Assembly: GCF_002079055.1 (NCBI RefSeq)
Contig: NC_047500.1
Location: 124,001 to 188,000, forward strand
Direction of reading: 5' to 3'
Origin: Saccharomyces paradoxus
Lineage: Eukaryota > Ascomycota > Saccharomycetes > Saccharomycetales > Saccharomycetaceae
DNA: 64,000 nucleotides
Shown here: positions 61,158-64,000 of the stretch, in pieces
How positions within the stretch are numbered: position 1 is the stretch's first letter
How the letters are laid out: each line of letters opens with the position of its first letter
Program-made: the position numbers and the translations under genes
Notes under the pieces: generated by a model
What the model saw: the letters and a program-made list of their open reading frames with translations, nothing else
Told to the model about the DNA's origin: nothing
Database searches by the model: none

Positions 61158-61210
61158 GTACGACGGAGCAGCGGCTGGTCGTACCAAACGACGCGGTCGC
61201 ACGCCGTTTG
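61158..61210. repeat. Two adjacent inverted repeats upstream of SLA2
   Basis: GTACGAC (61158-61164) and GTCGTAC (61178-61184) form a perfect 7-base inverted repeat with a 13-base loop. Directly after it, CAAACGACG (61185-61193) and CGCCGTTTG (61202-61210) pair with one mismatch across eight bases. The stretch is GC-richer than its surroundings. Confidence 0.75.
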
Positions 61211-61344
61211 ACGTCCTATAGGAGAATGCCAAAAAGGGTGTTTTGCTAGAAAATATACATATATATATATATTTAGTGAAACAGGAAATATTTCAATAAT
61301 ACAGCCGTAGCAGTAGTAACAATAGTACTAGCAGCTATAGTAGG

Positions 61345-64000
61345 ATGTCCAGAATAGATTCAGATCTGCAGAAAGCACTTAAAAAGGCGTGTTCCGTCGA
61401 GGAGACCGCACCTAAGAGAAAGCACGTACGCGCATGCATAGTGTATACATGGGACCATCAGTCTTCCAAAGCTGTGTTTACGACTCTAAAGACTCTGCCT
61501 CTGGCCAATGATGAGGTGCAACTGTTCAAGATGCTTATTGTGCTGCATAAGATCATACAAGAGGGACATCCGTCAGCGCTAGCCGAGGCCATCCGGGATA
61601 GGGACTGGATCAGGTCTCTTGGTAGGGTGCATCCGGGCGGGTCGTCGTATAGCAAACTGATTCGGGAGTATGTGCGGTACTTGGTTTTAAAGCTGGACTT
61701 TCATGCGCACCACAGGGGGTTTAACAACGGGACGTTCGAGTACGAGGAGTACGTGTCACTAGTTTCGGTTTCCGACCCGGACGAAGGGTACGAGACGATT
61801 TTAGACCTGATGTCGTTACAGGATTCACTTGACGAGTTCTCGCAGATCATCTTTGCGTCAATTCAATCCGAGAGGAGAAATACTGAGTGCAAAATCTCGG
61901 CGCTGATTCCGTTGATTGCGGAGTCATATGGTATTTATAAATTCATCACCTCGATGCTAAGGGCTATGCATAGGCAATTGAATGATGCGGAGGGTGATGC
62001 CGCTCTGCAGCCTTTGAAAGAACGTTACGAGTTGCAACACGCGAGACTGTTTGAGTTTTACGCGGATTGTTCTTCTGTGAAATATTTGACCACGTTGGTC
62101 ACCATTCCAAAACTGCCCGTGGATGCTCCAGATGTGTTTGTAATCAACGATGTGGACGAGTCAAAAGAAATTAAGTTTCAAAAAAGAGAAACATCTGCAA
62201 CTCCAGCGCGGACGCCAGCACGGACCCCAACACCAACACCACCTGTTGTGGCTGAACCAGCCGTTTCCCCACGTCCGGTATCTCAAAGAACTACTTCAAC
62301 CCCTACGGGTTACCTACAAACTATGCAAACTGGAGCCACTACAGGCATGATGATCCCTACCGTCACCGGCGCAGCTAACGCCATTTTCCCACAGGCGACG
62401 GCGCAAATGCAACCGGACTTTTGGGCCAATCAACAAGCCCAGTTTGCTAACGAGCAAAACCGCCTCGAGCAAGAGCGTATGCAACAGATGCAACAACAGC
62501 AGGCACAGCAGGAATTATTTCAACAGCAACTACAAAAAGCACAACAGGATATGATGAATATGCAGCTTCAACAACAAAACCAACACCAAAACGATCTAAT
62601 TGCCCTTACCAACCAATATGAAAAGGACCAGGCTTTATTGCAACAATACGATCAAAGAGTGCAGCAGTTGGAAAATGAAATCACAACGATGGATTCTACC
62701 GCTTCCAAACAATTGGCTAATAAAGATGAGCAACTAACTGCGTTGCAGGATCAACTGGACGTTTGGGAAAGAAAATATGAGTCTTTGGCCAAGTTGTACT
62801 CCCAATTGCGGCAAGAGCATTTAAACCTTTTACCTCGTTTCAAAAAACTGCAGTTAAAGGTCAATAGTGCACAGGAGTCTATTCAAAAAAAGGAACAGCT
62901 AGAACACAAATTGAAGCAAAAGGATTTGCAAATGGCTGAGTTGGTTAAGGACCGTGATAGAGCAAGGTTAGAGTTAGAAAGATCCATTAATAACGCAGAG
63001 GCTGACAGTTCTGCAGCGACAGCAGCTGCAGAAGCATTGACCGAGGATAAAATGAATCCTATCCTGGATGCCATATTGGAAAGTGGTATCAACACCATCC
63101 AGGAGTCAGTCTATAATCTCGATTCTCCTTTGAGTTGGTCGGGCCCGCTAACTCCTCCCACTTTCCTATTGTCCTTATTGGAAAGCACTTCTGAAAACGC
63201 CACTGAGTTTGCCACGAGTTTCAATAACTTGATAGTTGACGGTCTTGCCCATGGCGACCAAACAGAAGTCATACGCTGTGTTAGCGATTTTAGCACTTCG
63301 ATGGCTACACTGGTGACCAACTCAAAGGCGTACGCTGTTACCACATTACCTCAAGAACAATCTGATCAAATCTTGACCTTGGTGAAGAGGTGTGCTAGAG
63401 AGGCGCAATATTTCTTCGAGGATTTGATGTCTGAAAATCTTAACCAAGTAAGTGATGAAGAGAAAACTGATATTGTCATTAATGCCAACGTTGATATGCA
63501 AGAGAAGTTACAAGAGCTTTCGTTGGCCATTGAACCACTATTGAACATGCAATCCGTTAAATCAAATAAAGAAACAAACCCACATTCTGAATTGGTTGCT
63601 ACTGCTGATAAGATTGTTAAATCCTCGGAACACTTACGTGTTGACGTACCTAGACCATTGTTGTCATTGGCACTAATGATTATTGACGCTGTTGTGGCTT
63701 TGGTAAAAGCTGCTATTCAATGTCAAAATGAAATTGCCACCACGACAAGTATCCCTCTGAACCAGTTCTACTTGAAAAATAGTAGATGGACAGAGGGGTT
63801 GATCTCCGCCGCAAAGGCTGTGGCTAGTGCAACCAATGTTTTAATCACTACTGCAAGTAAGCTAATCACTTCTGAAGATGACGAAGACACATCACCTGAA
63901 CAATTTATCGTCGCCTCCAAAGAAGTGGCTGCTTCTACAATACAATTGGTAGCAGCATCGAGAGTGAAAACTTCCCTCCACTCAAAAGCTCAAGACAAAT
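61345..64000 (+). CDS. SLA2: Sla2, actin-clathrin endocytic adaptor (cut by window end)
   Basis: Sla2 (Hip1R/End4 family) links PI(4,5)P2 membrane and clathrin light chain to actin during endocytosis. The frame is open from the ATG at 61345 to the last base, giving 885 codons of about 968 recalled. An ANTH domain spans about 1-280 (basic DLQKALKKACSVEE..RKHVRAC). A Pro/Thr-rich linker follows near 285-310 (TPARTPARTPTPTPP), then a Gln-rich coiled coil at about 350-580. The start of the talin-like THATCH actin-binding region begins near 740. The last part of THATCH lies outside the window. Confidence 0.97.
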   Translation, partial: MSRIDSDLQKALKKACSVEETAPKRKHVRACIVYTWDHQSSKAVFTTLKTLPLANDEVQLFKMLIVLHKIIQEGHPSALAEAIRDRDWIRSLGRVHPGGSSYSKLIREYVRYLVLKLDFHAHHRGFNNGTFEYEEYVSLVSVSDPDEGYETILDLMSLQDSLDEFSQIIFASIQSERRNTECKISALIPLIAESYGIYKFITSMLRAMHRQLNDAEGDAALQPLKERYELQHARLFEFYADCSSVKYLTTLVTIPKLPVDAPDVFVINDVDESKEIKFQKRETSATPARTPARTPTPTPPVVAEPAVSPRPVSQRTTSTPTGYLQTMQTGATTGMMIPTVTGAANAIFPQATAQMQPDFWANQQAQFANEQNRLEQERMQQMQQQQAQQELFQQQLQKAQQDMMNMQLQQQNQHQNDLIALTNQYEKDQALLQQYDQRVQQLENEITTMDSTASKQLANKDEQLTALQDQLDVWERKYESLAKLYSQLRQEHLNLLPRFKKLQLKVNSAQESIQKKEQLEHKLKQKDLQMAELVKDRDRARLELERSINNAEADSSAATAAAEALTEDKMNPILDAILESGINTIQESVYNLDSPLSWSGPLTPPTFLLSLLESTSENATEFATSFNNLIVDGLAHGDQTEVIRCVSDFSTSMATLVTNSKAYAVTTLPQEQSDQILTLVKRCAREAQYFFEDLMSENLNQVSDEEKTDIVINANVDMQEKLQELSLAIEPLLNMQSVKSNKETNPHSELVATADKIVKSSEHLRVDVPRPLLSLALMIIDAVVALVKAAIQCQNEIATTTSIPLNQFYLKNSRWTEGLISAAKAVASATNVLITTASKLITSEDDEDTSPEQFIVASKEVAASTIQLVAASRVKTSLHSKAQDK

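Larger units (their letters stand above)
60790..61344. promoter_or_regulatory. SUI1-SLA2 divergent promoter region
   Basis: This gap of 555 bases has a long A-run near 60837-60853 just upstream of SUI1, a Reb1 site at 60988-60994, two adjacent inverted repeats at 61158-61210 and an alternating TA tract near 61256-61272 before SLA2. No reading frame of note is seen. Confidence 0.55.

Overview
This is a gene-dense yeast nuclear chromosome segment. It has about 30 protein genes, short AT-rich intergenic gaps and only two spliced genes, each with a tiny 5' exon and textbook yeast splice signals (GTATGT or GTAAGT, TACTAAC, YAG). Gene order and orientation match my memory of the left arm of Saccharomyces cerevisiae chromosome XIV from SEC2 (YNL272C) to SLA2 (YNL243W). 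The proteins are very similar but not identical to the S. cerevisiae ones as I recall them: SUI1 looks identical, GIS2 differs at one residue, and ATX1 at about nine of 73. The BSC4 locus, an intact de novo gene in S. cerevisiae, is not an open gene here. I therefore infer another species of the Saccharomyces sensu stricto group and cannot say which. All comparisons with S. cerevisiae are from memory, not alignments.

Layout. 1-11 kb: SEC2, BNI1 and ALP1 on the minus strand (exocytosis, formin, basic amino-acid permease). 11-17 kb: the non-genic BSC4 region, then LYP1 and PIK1 on plus. 17-21 kb: IST1 (spliced), PDR17 and YIF1 on minus. 21-30 kb: POL2 and ORC5 on plus. 30-37.6 kb: LTO1, ATX1, DSL1 and SIP3 on minus. 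37.8-40.3 kb: FOL1 on plus. 40.5-42.5 kb: GIS2 and RTC4 on minus. 42.5-43.3 kb: a gap with a near-perfect replication-origin consensus. 43-48 kb: TEX1 on plus, then MRPL17 and NRD1 on minus. 48-53 kb: RAD50 on plus. 52.7-56 kb: MPA43 and RPA49 on minus. 56-60 kb: CRS1 (cysteinyl-tRNA synthetase) and spliced VPS75 on plus. 59.6-60.8 kb: CWC25 and SUI1 on minus. From 61.3 kb: SLA2 on plus, cut by the window end.

The genes cover DNA replication and repair (POL2, ORC5, RAD50, VPS75), RNA synthesis and processing (RPA49, NRD1, TEX1, CWC25), translation (SUI1, CRS1, MRPL17, GIS2, LTO1), secretion and lipid signalling (SEC2, PIK1, PDR17, YIF1, DSL1, SIP3, IST1), actin and endocytosis (BNI1, SLA2), and transport or metabolism (ALP1, LYP1, FOL1, ATX1, MPA43). 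I saw no tRNA gene, Ty or LTR element, CRISPR array or wholly new multi-gene system. The most notable features are evolutionary: a 161-bp identical inverted tract shared by ALP1 and LYP1 (likely gene conversion), the unborn or decayed BSC4 locus without an ATG, an LTO1 gene without the ATG used in S. cerevisiae, and two 5' introns that hide true gene starts.
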